Below, piece after piece: positions 1 to 13,088 of a stretch of 64,000 nt of DNA. Below the pieces are notes generated by a model. It was given only the letters and a program-made list of their open reading frames with translations, made no database searches and had not been told where the DNA came from. A program made the translations under genes and the position numbers. Origin of the DNA: Siphonodentalium dalli (Eukaryota; Mollusca; Scaphopoda; Gadilida; Siphonodentaliidae); contig CP136063.1 in assembly GCA_032622095.1 (NCBI GenBank), positions 203,967,934 through 204,031,933 on the forward strand, in the 5' to 3' direction. Numbering within the stretch: the stretch's first letter is position 1; each line of letters begins with the position of its first letter.

Positions 1-149
1 CGATTATATATTGTTTTATATATAATTCTTGGAGTATTGGCTGGACTGAAGTATATACAATCCGTTCATTAGTATTTCATGTGTTTATCGGCCTATTCTG
101 ATCTCCAGAACGTGCGACAGGCGAGAAAATATAGGGTTAATTTGATACT

Positions 150-488
150 TTAAAGGGTTACTGTACACTGGGACCAACTCCTATTATATTCAACATAATA
201 TATGCAAGAAATTAATGAATTTGAGCCATGGATTAGTGCAAAAAATAAACCCATGTGCTCTATGGACGATGCAAACAACATGGTAATTTTCATGAAAATG
301 AGTTAACAACTCAAGTCATAAACTCATTTTCATTATAATTACCATGTTATGTGCATCGTTCATATAGCACGTGAGTGTATTTTGCCCTCTTCACTGGCTC
401 AATTCATTTATTTGTTGCATATATTCTGTTGAGTATAATCGGAGATGGTCCCATAAATGGCCGGATGTAGTGTACAGTATCCCGTTAA
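150..488. mobile_element. Foldback MITE with TTAA flanks (piggyBac-like, subgroup 2)
   Basis: The two halves are imperfect inverted copies of each other over about 335 bp. The ends read TTAA-AGGGTTACTGTACAC on the left and, reverse-complemented, TTAA-CGGGATACTGTACAC on the right, so TTAA flanks both sides as in piggyBac-type insertion. The left arm lacks about 16 bp that the right arm has. No transposase frame is present. The right arm recurs at 48815-48910. Confidence 0.7.
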
Positions 489-3400
489 GATCACAGTATA
501 CCGATGTAGTTCAATCATAACGGGCAATGAAGCAGAAACGAACTTGTATAGTCAATATATCCAATAACCAAACACTGTGCTCATCATGCATATACTAATA
601 TTCGTTTTAATGAATAAACTGCTACTACAATCAACTATACATCCCAGTATTTTTCAAAATATATACCCACCGCGCATAAAGTGTCGAAACCACTCAGAGT
701 TCAGATGAGTTGCCAATGGTTGACACATAATAAAAGCACTAGATATCATTCATTTAGCAACATGTTTCTATAAACTCAAGGTGACATAACTGAAGAGACC
801 CCAAACATTGAACTCCAACCGGAAACAATATGCTCGAGATGGTACCGGAGCCTGGGAAACTCCTCTGATACCCCGAATTCAATGATATCCGTTTTAATTA
901 CCGGCAAAAGTAACCAGCGCACGTGTGAGAATATTAATAGTCCCCTTAATAATCTATTCATTAAGCCGTAGATCTAACTGAATCGACATAATCGTACCCC
1001 GTCGAGCTTTCCAGTTGTCAATTTTCGTTCAATACGAAGGCTTTATAACCGAGCATGGGAAGATTTGAGGTTCTTTAGCCGATAGAATAACAATGGCATA
1101 ATAAAGACGTATCATTGATATCATTTTGAAAGAATATATCAAAACCAGTGCGGTTTAATCCACTCTTGACTCCAATTAGTTTCATTTTCGGCTCAATACT
1201 TCCGCAACAAAAACGGTAAACGCGGCTGTTCGTAGGACGTTAACTTCCTTCAATTAATTTATAAGGAAGTGTCAAATCTCTAATCATTCGTGCAGTATTT
1301 CATTATATAGGCACTCGTGTTTTCAAAAGTGTGTGGCCAATGGTTTAACTCATATGATGGTGGCAAAAAATTCTGACGGTGAATAATTAAAGATGCCATC
1401 CGATGTGATTCAATGAAATTAATATTTGTACGTTTTTGGATAATCGAACATGCTGAAAATCGAAGCTTATAATCTCATTCACCAAAATTTTTGTCTATCG
1501 CCTTTTAAAGTAGACAGGTTTTATCCATTTTGAATTTTAGTCATGGGCCTGAAAATGGTACTCTTATCCATATAGTTCTAATAAATAATTTGCATTGAGA
1601 AAAAAAAAACCTTCTGGAGGTGGTGTCTCCTTACCGCAATTCAGCGTTACTGCTGGGACATTTTTTGTCCTTGCCTTGACCCATGGTAAGACAGGAGAAA
1701 ATGCTTGTAATTACTGTTTTGTTTTGCCTATGTATTGCTTCGGGTGATGCAGTCTCGGAGGAGCCATGTTTCTTTCAGATGGCCGAGGAATGAAACGGAA
1801 CAAACTACCCCAAAGCATGCGATTCAAACTATCGCGTATATTTTTTTTCCAAAAAACGACAGGATATTTTAAATTACAGATTGAATCGAACAATAGACCG
1901 GTAGTGTTTCCTGCTTTTTCGGCAAAAGACCAAAGCAAAACGTTGCCTGAGACTAACACCAACCTATTACCAAGGAAAGATTAGACGGTTGGAAATTAAT
2001 TTACTCGAGTTCGATATTGTATTATCGATGATAATCTATCGGAAACTAAGTTAGTTCAATATGCTCCCAAAAAGATCACAATGACAATGACCTTTTAAAC
2101 CCCCTTTGCGGTCGCCGAAACCACCAAGGGCGCTCTCTAATGGATCAGGATTGCGGTATATCACAATGATGGCTATGTTAGGTATTGTTTGAGTAATTTA
2201 TATGTCATTGTCTGCGGCTTGTGCCAGGCCTATTGTCGGACACTGACTCATATGGTCAATCCAATTGTCAAGAAGTCATGTCAATTTACTCCAACACACC
2301 AAGTCGTGACTGGAACAGCTTTTTTAGAAACCGAAAGTGCTACTCAATCCGCCCGAAGAAATTACTTTGTTAAATAGAAATGAACACTAATTTGATGTTT
2401 GATAATGATCTTGTGTCATTTAGTTGTTTAGTTCTCTCACTTCTAATTTGCTAGATGAAAGGGGAAGAAAACAAGTCCCTTATCTTACATGTGTGACTTC
2501 AAAAGAAGTGAAAATAAAGAGCAAAAGTCTCAACGATGTCTCATCTGTCGATTTTCTCCTTTCCTTAGTATCAAGATGAAAGTGTAGGTATAATGGGCAT
2601 CGTCCTTTCATATCGTGTGATTTAAATTCCTAAATGCGATAAATCTGTATGGGCTTTTTGGATAAAGTAACCCATCTAAATTATTTGCCCTACAACGATG
2701 ATCGGAGCGTGAGAATATTCTCCAATCACCCATATTCGTGCCCTTAAAAGACCTTATATCTCATGGGATGAGTTTCACATCTAAAGGGTGTGGTCGGCGT
2801 TGGCCGTGAACAGTTAGAATTCTGCATTGTAAATGTAAGGGAGCTGTTAATATTTGAGGTGATGGCATAGAATATACGGACGGAAGGATGGCTGGGTCCA
2901 ATTCTATTTTCGATAGAACCTTTCTTATTGAATATTTAGAAACAAGAAGACTAAATCCCCACACCAATATTTTTATTATTTTATCAATTCAGACAAAATA
3001 CAAATTTATACATATCCATTCCATAATGTAGCGCTCATTATTTCGGATGGGATATCAGGACATCCAGTAACACTGACAATTTCAGTTCTGCAATATTAGA
3101 CTATTAAAGTCTTGACGGTGGTATTGTCAGTATATTCAGTGACTGGACCCTTTTCTGTGAAAGATAGGTGGTTGTGCATGGAGGCGTGGCCGCACAACCC
3201 AATGGATCCTCCACCAAGAGTCAGTTACCGGGTCACAGTGGTAATCCCTGTCTTGAAGCACAACTGTTTTAGCTAACGAAGGAGCATTAAAATACAAAAG
3301 TTTCAAATAAAGAAGGGTATTTCGTGATGCATGATAAGTGAATTCGCACGGTCTTCATATCAGAGAAGAGTTCAGTGTATAATATGAATGGAGTGATGTG

Positions 3401-4445
3401 CCCGTAGGGATAACATGGACTACAAATCCGTAAAATTCCAAGTCTATATCATTCATGTGATGTGAAGCACTCCTCGTGGGCGTACAGCGAATCAACTTGC
3501 TCAAAACAGCTAAATTTGTATCCATATTGCTAGCAGAAAACGTCATTCTATCATATATTCACCAAAATAGCGTGACTCGTTGGCGAAATCATTCTTGTTT
3601 GTTTATCGGCGATTTGTTCGGGACGAATGGCGGACTGATTGTTTACATTTTTCCGTAGTTCAGATGTCGTGTTTTAGGAAAGGGTACATCCATGGTGTTG
3701 GACAATACCAGTGTATTGATGATTTTCATCAAAGGGGTGTAGTGGTTGAGTCTTAAAATATCAGTTGAAGTAGTGAAACAGGCACAAAATAAGATAAGTT
3801 TAATTGGCAAAACATCTTATAAGGACAGTATGCATACATAATGACATATAATTGTACATTGTGTATTGAACAATATAATAAATGATATCAATATATGGTA
3901 ATGTATAACCTCAGTAAAGCTGAATGTGCATATCGTCTCGTCTCTATTTATTCATTGATTTATGATACGATGCTCATCGCGTGCGGAAAATAATCTTCGG
4001 ATTATATGACAAATTGGAGTGCATGTATTTGAAATATTGTTGGATAAGATTTTGACAAGCTGTTCAGTTTGGGTCATGCTTCAAAGTCAGGGAACTGTAT
4101 CTTCATAAGGTTTATGAGTTTATGAATGTCTTGTTTGTCCAGTCCACGAGCTCACAACAGCTGATAATATATGATGCTCAGGGTATGATACTCAGGTATT
4201 GATACATCTTAAATATGAAATTCATATACCTATATGGTTCGCAATGTCGTTTTCTCATTGGCAAACTTTAATTTCATTTGGCAAATCTATCCAGCTATAC
4301 AACATGCAAATTTACCATTCAAAATATCACTATGAGCTCAAGGGCTTAAAGTTACATCATACATTAATAGCTTCATAGTTGACCCAAGGTCAAACCCAAA
4401 CAACGAAGGATACACTAACATTGATATATGATTGGTTATTGGATG
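489..4445. other. Intergenic, no gene recognised
   Basis: AT-rich sequence with only short open frames (72 codons at most) that show no recognisable motif. No clear repeat family, RNA gene or tandem array was seen. Confidence 0.5.
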
Positions 4446-4619
4446 TTACATGTATTTTATAGGTGTCATTTGACGATATTTTTTAGCTGAATCTTCCTCT
4501 GATGGTGATAGTTCCTGAAAATTACCGTTAGCGGACCGGGTTTGTGCTCTGGTGGCTTTCTTGGAGGGTTCTTCCAAATTAGGACAGCTTTGTCCTATAT
4601 CACGTGATTCATTTATCAT
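4446..4619 (-). other. Short open frame of coding-like composition
   Basis: An ATG-to-stop frame of 57 codons reads MINESRDIGQSCPNLEEP and continues with a basic stretch (KKATRAQTRS) and an acidic one (SPSEEDSAKK). This charged, low-hydrophobic composition resembles disordered N-termini such as those of some LINE ORF1 proteins, and differs from the hydrophobic, Ile/Tyr-rich chance frames around it. No domain was recognised. It could be chance, a truncated retroelement ORF1, or one exon of an unseen gene. Confidence 0.15.
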
Positions 4620-7186
4620 TGTAAATATGTTATGAATATATACAGTCTAAATGTACACATGTTAAAATACTGAATAAAAAGTTGAAGTTTAAACTGACAT
4701 CCTGAATCCTTAACTTGTATTTGCAATCACTGTCGTTATATAGCCCGCGTGGCAGAGCAAAGTGTTAACGCGTCAATGTCAATCCTAATTTCGTTTAAAA
4801 AAAAATGCGTGCACTTGAAATCATATACAATTCACAGCACCTAATAAGTCGATAAACTCAGTCATCAAAGAAGTGGCGAGGACCGCGAAACCCTCTGGCG
4901 ACAGTATTTCACTAATTGTTCGTTCCTAAAGAGATCAAAATATAGAACCGCTTATCTGTCGGAATAATGACTAGTTGCCACTTTGTATATTTTTGGTTTT
5001 ATTAAACACAAAGAATGTTCATTGCCCTGTGATAACTCACCTGGAACGATCTTTCTCCAGAGACGCTTTCAAGTTTAATGCCACATTTATGATGTAGACG
5101 TCGCTTCTGGAATCATTGCATCACGCTGGGATTGGCAGCCTATCAAAATTTTATAAACCAACCAATCAAGTGTCATTATTTGTATTTGATATGTCATCTG
5201 ATCGTCGATTTTCGATTCAGTATCTTTATCTCGAACTGCATTCTTGATTTTCGCTTTTTAATCTAAAGCAATTACTCTTTTGACAAAAACATAACTATCC
5301 CGGTTTTAATTTAATATGAATCCATACCTTTCTGTTCTTACACCACCATCGTTTATAGCGACAGATGCCCATATGCTATAATTCATTAATTGTCTCCCTT
5401 TGTTAAAATTTCAGAAACAATTTAATTTGGATCTAAGTCTTCTTCCTTCTTAAGTAAACTCGATGTTTTTGTACATGTATCCCAGATTTGTGCAACAATT
5501 TACAAGATGATGTTCATTTTTATACGTAAGTATGGTAAGTCTGAGAGAGAAGAGGATTGGACATCAAGCGCCATGCGCTTATATGGAGCCCTCTCCTCAG
5601 AAAAGAACAGCATATGCGCAATGGAAAGATAGAACTAGAGACCGAGAGGTGGGAGACAAAATATATGAAGTGGAAAGCAGACATGGATTAAGTATATGTC
5701 GAATTTAGGGAATGAAAAAGGAAACAAGATATATAGACAAATTAATTTTTTTTTAGATGATCACTGCTCTGTGTATATCAGTATAATTTATAAATTTGAA
5801 ATTAACGCTTTGATTCATTTTACTATTACTTATAAATCAGCCAAACTAGTTTCCAGTCGAGAGGAGTCACTTAACCGTTTTGCCTATAAACACAGCTATT
5901 TTGCTCAGGTTGCATAATGCAATTATCAAATTAATTCAATTAGCAGATCGAAAGTATAACTTTAACATGTTAGACCGAATATTGAGACCAAGCTAAAATT
6001 ATCTGAATTGGCATTGTAAGATGAAGAGGGTTCACATGAACACACAAAAAAATGGCATTAAGTACTAAGTTAAATTTCTGTACATTGTTGTATTCATGTA
6101 TAAAACTCATAAAAATATGTAATACTATGAGTATACTGTAACCAAAAATATGAATAAATTATAAAAAAAACAAAAAAGATTAAAAAAAAAACCCAAAAAA
6201 CAAAAACATGTTAGTTCACGTTTGATAATGAGTTTACTTGAATCTATGCTAATTGATTTGGGGTTTACCGTCGCTTCAGCCGCTATGCCATATCACGACT
6301 GAGAACATAAACAGGTCAAAATATTGCAGCGAAACAACTGAGTATATAAAGCAGAGTCGCTAAGAGTTACTCGTAATTGCGGGATATTTTATGCGTAAGT
6401 TAACATACATATTAGATTTTAATACAACATTGTGATCGTAATAATATCACCATATCCGATTAAGGTAGCATTGTGTATGATAAAGTCGCTAGCTGGTTTG
6501 CGTTTAATGAAACTCGGACTAGATAGTGATACACTGACTGAATTGTTCTTACTCTCCGTCTGACTGCTGACATAGAGTGTAATGAGATTAATTCCGTTGA
6601 CCTCAGATAACTTAAAGGGGCAATATGAGCAAATGGAAATTGGTACAGATGGGTCATCTGACCAGGGGAATATCTTGGATAGGCACATCTTGTCAAGTTC
6701 CACGAGTACTGGCTGAGAATAAAGCATTAATTACTTACGTTTGACATCAGATTACTTAAGGGGGGGGGGTAATAAATTATATGGTAAATAAAAAGCTTTA
6801 TTATCAGTTCAGAATATATGTGGGGAAAATTTGTGGTAAAACCATTGTATGACAGGAACAATATTAGCCAGATGTTACAAGTATATCACGTCGTGTTTAT
6901 ACATGTCGTAATTTGAATCAGGATAGAGGTGCTAATCGGGTGACCATCTCTACCAATTTTCCTAGCGGGAAAAACTTACACCGGTGTAATCCTTTAAAAC
7001 ACCACAAGGGGTCGTACACATGTTTAGTCAGCGGACGTTTCATGTATCCAACCTTCAACTCCGTTGGATGTTGAGGTCGTTTGAAAGTCAGAACATAAAA
7101 GAACAACTGTTTAATAGTTATTTATACCAACATTGTTTGCTTATATTCTATGAACAATTTTACTTTATTTGGAGCCAGTTCATCCT
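4620..7186. other. Intergenic, no gene recognised
   Basis: AT-rich sequence with A-rich tracts near 6166-6205 and a run of ten G at 6760-6769. Overlapping minus-strand frames at 6419-6727 show no motif and use two different registers of the same DNA, as chance frames do. Confidence 0.5.
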
Positions 7187-7505
7187 CAGCCTGTTCTCCC
7201 GAAAACCCGCACAGTATCTGCTTATTAAGAACTTGTTTTATGTAGATAATCTGCTTAGAATCGCCTCATTGTCGACTCATAATGAAGCGATTATAAGCAG
7301 ATTATGTGCGGACAATGACACAAATAAGACAACCCACGACTGTTCATGTGTACGCTCTTTAACATGTGTTTTCACTGTGGCCCGCGCCATAAAACGAAAT
7401 AACGACTATGACTCCATTATCTGCTTATTTAAGAATCAAATCATCACATTATGTTCCTATTTCACATTATAGGTCAATTATGGGCGTATTTGCTCGAGGA
7501 TATGT
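7187..7505 (+). repeat. Dispersed repeat family F1, copy 1
   Basis: Matches 27473-27783 along its whole length, for example TGTACGCTCTTT and GTGGCCCGCG. It carries an internal inverted repeat (AATCTGCTTAGAATCGCCTC facing the reverse version) about 90 bp from the left end. A 150-codon frame crosses it but is not kept in the other copies. It is probably a non-autonomous transposon; neither terminal inverted repeats nor a target duplication could be defined. Confidence 0.6.
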
Positions 7506-8470
7506 TCATCCAATATCTCAGACTCAGATGGATAAGCCATATCGCGGGTTCTCAACACAGCCCTGCTGCTATTCAACTTCTTGTAAAGAGAAACCAACAC
7601 CTGTGCTTATTTGTGCAAGGGGTGTTAACCGGAGAAGAGCGTCAGGTTAAACTTTCTTTCAATATTGAACCAACCATTTAATGACCCAGTCTTGATTGGC
7701 TTGACATATATTGCAATGGTCAAGCTGCAATTGTAGCGTTTGTCAATGACAAACACAGGCTCTTGGCATGATTCAATTATAAGAGAAGGAAGTACTGAAT
7801 ATATACATCGACATCCTTGAGACTTGGTGAATCATCACGCCTAATACGTTATTTTTTTAATATTTAGTTACCATATGAAAAGCGAACTGGTACATATCTG
7901 AAACAATGACCTGTTTAGGCACTGCATATATTAGCCTATCGGTACCTCCCCACAATGAGACATACGTGAACTATACTGGATTCGCACATACAGAATACAA
8001 GATGAAATCAAAAGAAACATGAGATGACATAGTGTTATACACGAATAAACAGAAAACAAAACTGCAAACATCAGAACAACAATACTAGAGATAACAGAAA
8101 TGTAATTACTGTGAAGAGGCGTGACCAGCCAATTGATTGAATCGGGTCAACTCAACTAACCGTCTTGAAACAACGTAGGACGTGAACGTGAACCACGAGA
8201 TAAACCGAACCCGCAGGTCACTGCCTCACACGACACTGCCACTCTAGTACCACATGGACTCATACATCACCGCGCACGTGATGCACTCCAGTCTCCGTGG
8301 GAACCAATATGCCGAATTAGGGGATTTTTACTACCGCAGTGGGGCGGTGGTCATATTCTATACCACAGACCCACACGAGGAGAACAAATCCTTTCCAATT
8401 ACATGCATGGGGTTCATAGCTGGTCGGATACTTGTAAACTATTACACGATTTGTGAATTCAATAAGTTAG

Positions 8471-8535
8471 TTGTCTAGTTGAAACTATAGAATTATATTA
8501 ACATTTGCTCTCTGGGTGCAAGACGTTTCGGTATT
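8471..8535 (+). repeat. Direct repeat, copy 1
   Basis: TTGTCTAGTTGAAACT, then ATATTAACATTTGCTCTSTG and AGACGTTTCGGTA. The same order recurs at 8906-8966 with small differences, about 435 bp away in the same orientation. Confidence 0.7.
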
Positions 8536-8905
8536 TTCGTATTTCTAGAAATAGAGTAACTCTTCTGTGTAGGTTTTGTATATATGCAAAACTACACACT
8601 AATGCTTCTGAATCGAGGCCAAGAGATATTGAGAAACTGAGTTTACTTTCAATGTATGTTCCACACAAGATTGTGGGTCAACAAATTTATGATTGTTGGA
8701 CAATTATGAATATTGCAGCCAAAATTAAAGTCGACATTACACATTGGAAATATGTGAATGTTCAAACACTAATGAAATGAAGGATAGCCTATACCATGTG
8801 GACACATAACTAATCGCAGACAACTCCGTACATTAGAAATCAGATATGGCACACCGGGCAAAGGGAATCAAAACCCGGACCACAAGATTCATTCACTCAT
8901 TAAAA

Positions 8906-8966
8906 TTGTCTAGTTGAAACTGGATTTATATTAACATTTGCTCTGTGGGTGAAAGACGTTTCGGTA
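8906..8966 (+). repeat. Direct repeat, copy 2
   Basis: Second copy of the 8471-8535 sequence. It is followed within 20 bp by a second GACGTTTCGG motif. Confidence 0.7.
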
Positions 8967-9845
8967 CCTAATTTTCATGACGTTTCGGCATCTGCTTTGT
9001 TCGGCACCTACCCGTGGATGTATCGGCACCAAGGCGTTTAATATGAAGTTCACGGTGGTTATAGTTGATACATTACGTTGGGTCATCCACCTCACATGCG
9101 ATCGCAAATGTGTTCTTACCCTGACGGTACAATGTACCTGTGAATTATATGAATTGAGGCATTGGTATTTTAAATTGTTCTATTCAATTTATTCAGCTCA
9201 TCAAGCTGATATACAGAGTACATATGTGTATATATACACATATGATAAATTATGTGCGCATATGTGCAGGATGTGTATTTAATTATCATATATACATTTA
9301 GACATAATGCACCAGTGCATGGTGCATTACATGTATATGTACAACAAATGGAAGTTAAGATATATAGTGCGACAACCCATGGTGAAATATGGTAAAATTA
9401 GTCAGTAGAAATCCCAGGAGAGCATAAAAAGTCACATAACGGAGGCATTGAAACCAATCAGGCTATGAATATATTGGTCGTTCCTTGTTTATCCCATACC
9501 TCCTAATCTGTTAATGGTTGTTTTCACATCAATTACCCATGGGTTGTTGCAAGTATTTCTTGAATGCCTATAGTATATAAAACATGATCTAAAATTAATG
9601 GTAGACTTGACATTCCATTGTGAGTAACCTACCCCAATATGAGAGCGCACGAGTCTTAATTTTGACTGTTATTGGGAATATACCAGTTTAACCATATAGA
9701 AATGCTATCGGTGTTGTGGCTTCTAGGCCCAACATGAATTTTAAAACCCAATTTCAAAACATTTCAAGTTTTTGTGGGATCACATTTCCGCTGCAATTTT
9801 AGATTGCCCATCATTTTATAATCATCTGTTTTGTCGATAGCCTAT

Positions 9846-9987
9846 CCTAATATGTGTCAACCATATTGTTACACTATAAACACACTTTGTCACCCAGGCT
9901 TATACCATGGGATCGACCTAATATGTGTTAACCAAATTGTTACACTATAAACACACTTCGTCACCCAGGCGTATACCATAGGATCGA
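9846..9987 (+). repeat. 71-bp tandem duplication
   Basis: Two adjacent 71-bp copies (9846-9916 and 9917-9987) differ at only a handful of positions. Each starts CCTAATATGTG and ends ATAGGATCGA or ATGGGATCGA. The near identity suggests a recent local duplication. Confidence 0.85.
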
Positions 9988-11621
9988 TTTCTGATTGGAT
10001 TCCGATGACTACACGTCACACATTCAGTTAGTTCCGCCAGTACTATACCAAAACGCTCGCGTATCTTATCTGATCACAAAGAGCGTTAAATTCTTCAAAT
10101 TGCCTTGCACATAGTGAACTGCCTAACAGATAACATCTTACTCCGTCAACTAATTGGGTTTATAAAGTAGCAATTTTATTGGATACATTTTGCATGCAAT
10201 CATTGTGTTTTAGTGTCGGCTCCTTTGAACTAACCCTTTCAATTATTTACTATGTTACACAGTTATTTTGAGGGCGATTATTAAATGTGCTCAAACTTGG
10301 GTTTGTAATATTTTATAATCCTATAATGGTCCGTCTTGGTTTTGAGTATTGCTTCAGTTCGATGGTACTTTGATCACTAGACGAGAGCGCGATCACAAAA
10401 GGAAACGCACCGTTTTATGCTCGATTTTATTTGTCACTTGCTAAAAAAAGACGGACTATGATTCACTTTTAGAAGTTCATGAAGTATACAGTATGTTTGA
10501 GCCAACTCATGTTATGTTCATCTGTTCGTAAAAATCGACGACACCACAGCCATGTACGGGAACAAAAGCAGACACATTTCCGCCTATAGTTTTAGAACAT
10601 ACCCACGGTGACGAATTGCGACCAATTTTGTCGATATTCTGCTGACAACATATTCTGAATTAGTCTAAAAGTGCTATATGCTTTACATTTTGTTCCTTTG
10701 CACGCTGTATTATGGGCAACATAAAAAAAACAGAGCATATAGATGTCAATTTATTGAGTTACATTACCCCAAAAATAGCATATCATCACGACAGTTCTGA
10801 GTTTAGGCAAATTTGGCTATGTCCATACTATGGGACACACATTTTGTTTGAGAATATTTGTTTCTTCTTAATCATAGATGCATAAATTAATGATTTTTTG
10901 AGTATATAATCTAGTGAGGAAATTAATAAAACAGTACAAAAGCCCTTCATTATTCTCTATTTTTTTTTTTTTATAATTGACCATAAAATAAGGAATTTGG
11001 CTCATTCTTAGAAAGTGTTGCTCCGAAATAAGGTAAACTCCCATTTTTGAAGGCAAACAACTCGAGAAATATCTGGGAATGGTTCGAATGAGGCCGACAA
11101 TATAGACATTGGAAGGACTTTTGAATTTGATTTTTTTTATATACATCCCTGAAAATCCATAAATTGATGACTTGACTAAATTTCCCCAAATTTATTTCGC
11201 AAAATCGACCCTTTTCCGATTTTTGTTGATTTTTAATATGTTGTTTATAGAGGGTTTATTTACTTATTCCAGCAAAAAAACATATCATTTCAGGCTATAA
11301 TCTGAGGTGAAGGTACTTACTTGGGCTTTCTGCACGTTCGTTTTTCGTTTTCATGTACATTAAATGCGCAAAACATTCTGGTCCATATTGCACGATGTGG
11401 ATATATCAAATGGTTCCCTTGTTGTCTGTTCATATTTGCAGCATTGTTGTGTCAAATAATCTAATAGCTTTACATCTACAACCTGCAGCCCCGCATTTGG
11501 GTGGTTGGGTATATTGTGCCAAATACCTATGGTTCGGCCTGTGATTGACAAACACAACATTCAATCATTATATTTAGGGTAAGTATGAGTATGAGTGTTC
11601 ATTGCTTCTATACATAGGTTA
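9988..11621. other. Intergenic, no gene recognised
   Basis: AT-rich sequence with a T-run near 10961-10973. The overlapping frames near 10868-11189 are short and in conflicting registers. Nothing else was seen. Confidence 0.5.
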
Positions 11622-11914
11622 GTGAGTTGGACAGGGGATCGGGGTATAAGGACCTAGGTTAGTTAGGTGGACAGGGGATCGGGGTATAAGTGAGTCGGAC
11701 AGGGGATCGGGGTATAAGTGAGTTGGACAGGGGATCGGGGTATAAGTGAGTTGGACATGGGATCGGGGTATAAGTGGGTTGGACAGGGGATCGGGGTATA
11801 AGTGAGTTGGACAGGGGATCGGGGTATAAGTGAGTTGGACAGGGGATCGGGGTATAAGTGAGTTGGACAGGGGGTCGGGGTATAAGTGAGTTGGACAGGG
11901 GATCGGGGTATAAG
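11622..11914 (+). repeat. 28-bp G-rich minisatellite, about ten copies
   Basis: The unit is TGAGTTGGACAGGGGATC followed by GGGGTATAAG. Copies 3-10 are contiguous from 11691; copies 1 and 2 are separated by short interruptions. Each unit gives the plus strand two GGGG runs plus GG, so a G-quadruplex is possible. The unit length is not a multiple of three and the minus strand lacks stops in all registers, which produces a spurious proline-rich frame at 11663-11974. Confidence 0.9.
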
Positions 11915-12611
11915 AACCGAACTTACAGAGCCACTGTCCGATTTGAATTTACTAAGCCAATGTTCCGCTAACAAGGCAAAAGAAAACTAAATATATTTGC
12001 AATCATCACCATTCGTGTCACCGGGACATCGTGAAATTGCACAGCATCATCCATAAGTAAGACGTTAAAGGCACGGGTGGCGTTCGTTGCAGAAATATTC
12101 ATATTTGTTCAAATCGCCATCAACAGAAGGGATATTAAAACATATATAGTTTTGTTCATATGCCGAACATAATCAGCGCTTAAATAGTATGTTGTCATCA
12201 AGACGTACGACGGTATACGTAAACAAGACCCTGCTCTGTTTACATAACACAGTGCAATTCTATTGGAAAATCACACACAAATGATATAAACGCTCTATAT
12301 TATTTCCATATAAGGAAAACAGTAACAAATAATGCTCTTTATGTTTACCATATCCGGATCTAAAAAAAGCCAGGTAACGTAACGTTTTTTGCTTTTGTTT
12401 ACAACAAAGAGGAAAAAATTGACAATAACATACTGTTTATGCCATATTTCTGATTGTCATAAGAACAAAGTCTGTCTATATTTTACTATTCTTTCTGATT
12501 ATGGCGGTTTTTGACGGAGGTGAATATTTTAACAGCATACCCACCGCCAACTCGCCCGTATATTTAAAAACTATAACAAAAGCTCAATATTGAGAACGCT
12601 CTTTAGTATCT
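11915..12611. other. Intergenic, no gene recognised
   Basis: No repeat, RNA gene or coding frame was recognised. Confidence 0.5.
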
Positions 12612-12812
12612 ACCGCGTTTGGGTGGCGGAAGCTTGGACGCTTTTTATAATCACCAGTCTTGAGGCGACCATTGGAATTTCTGTTTGACTGACGAGAAAA
12701 GAATTCAACACATGTTAAAACTTCCTCGTTTGAAAGTTGATATCTGTCCACCAAAACGTCACATTGATGTGTTTATGTGTCCGATCACATTATTTTCTGG
12801 TATATAACACGT
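12612..12812 (+). repeat. Dispersed repeat with coding-like core, copy 1
   Basis: Aligns with 42390-42602. Both translate in matching register to a core reading IQHMLKLPRLKVDI here and IQNMFKLPLLKVDI there, preceded by LGGGSLDAFY and LGDRSIYALY. This copy has an in-frame stop upstream of the core. Both end TTTTCTGGTATATA. It may be a decayed coding exon of an unknown mobile element; the family was not recognised. Confidence 0.45.
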
Positions 12813-12939
12813 ACTTGCGGTGGTGTTGTGGTGTCAAACCAGACAGGGCATATGTAATAGACATTCAGCTACTAATGATCAATTCATGATGCCGGGTTGA
12901 TTTGCAGGAAACAATAAAGAAAACATGACCCCAAATAGA

Positions 12940-13088
12940 CAATAGTTAACTGTTCTGAGTAGCGTACGGTTTTTCTCCTCGAGTGAGACGTGGAAGATTA
13001 TTTTTACGAGAAGCTAACCGAGTGAAAATAATCCTCGCATCTTACGAGAGGAGATAAACCGTACGCTACTCAGAACAGTTAACTGTTG
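12940..13088. mobile_element. 149-bp foldback element
   Basis: The outer arms of about 33 bp match with one mismatch (CAATAGTTAACTGTTCTGAG facing CTCAGAACAGTTAACTGTTG). The inner part also pairs (CTCCTCGAG... with ...GAGAGGAG), so nearly the whole element folds on itself. No target duplication could be defined and there is no coding capacity. Confidence 0.75.

Larger units (their letters stand above)
7506..9845. other. Intergenic with one direct-repeat pair
   Basis: No gene recognised. Contains the direct repeats at 8471-8535 and 8906-8966, a 24-bp ATGTGTATATATACAC-type palindrome near 9219-9242, and a TAATGCACC/GGTGCATTA hairpin near 9306-9329. CAACCCATGG near 9375 faces CCATGGGTTG near 9539, a possible weak terminal inverted repeat; the left motif recurs at 44880. 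Confidence 0.4.

Noticed and set aside
7020-7472. 150-codon plus-strand frame as a gene
   Set aside because: Half of it lies in dispersed repeat F1 and the frame is not maintained in the other F1 copies.
11663-11974. Proline-rich protein on the minus strand
   Set aside because: It is a translation of the 28-bp minisatellite, whose reading register rotates with each unit.
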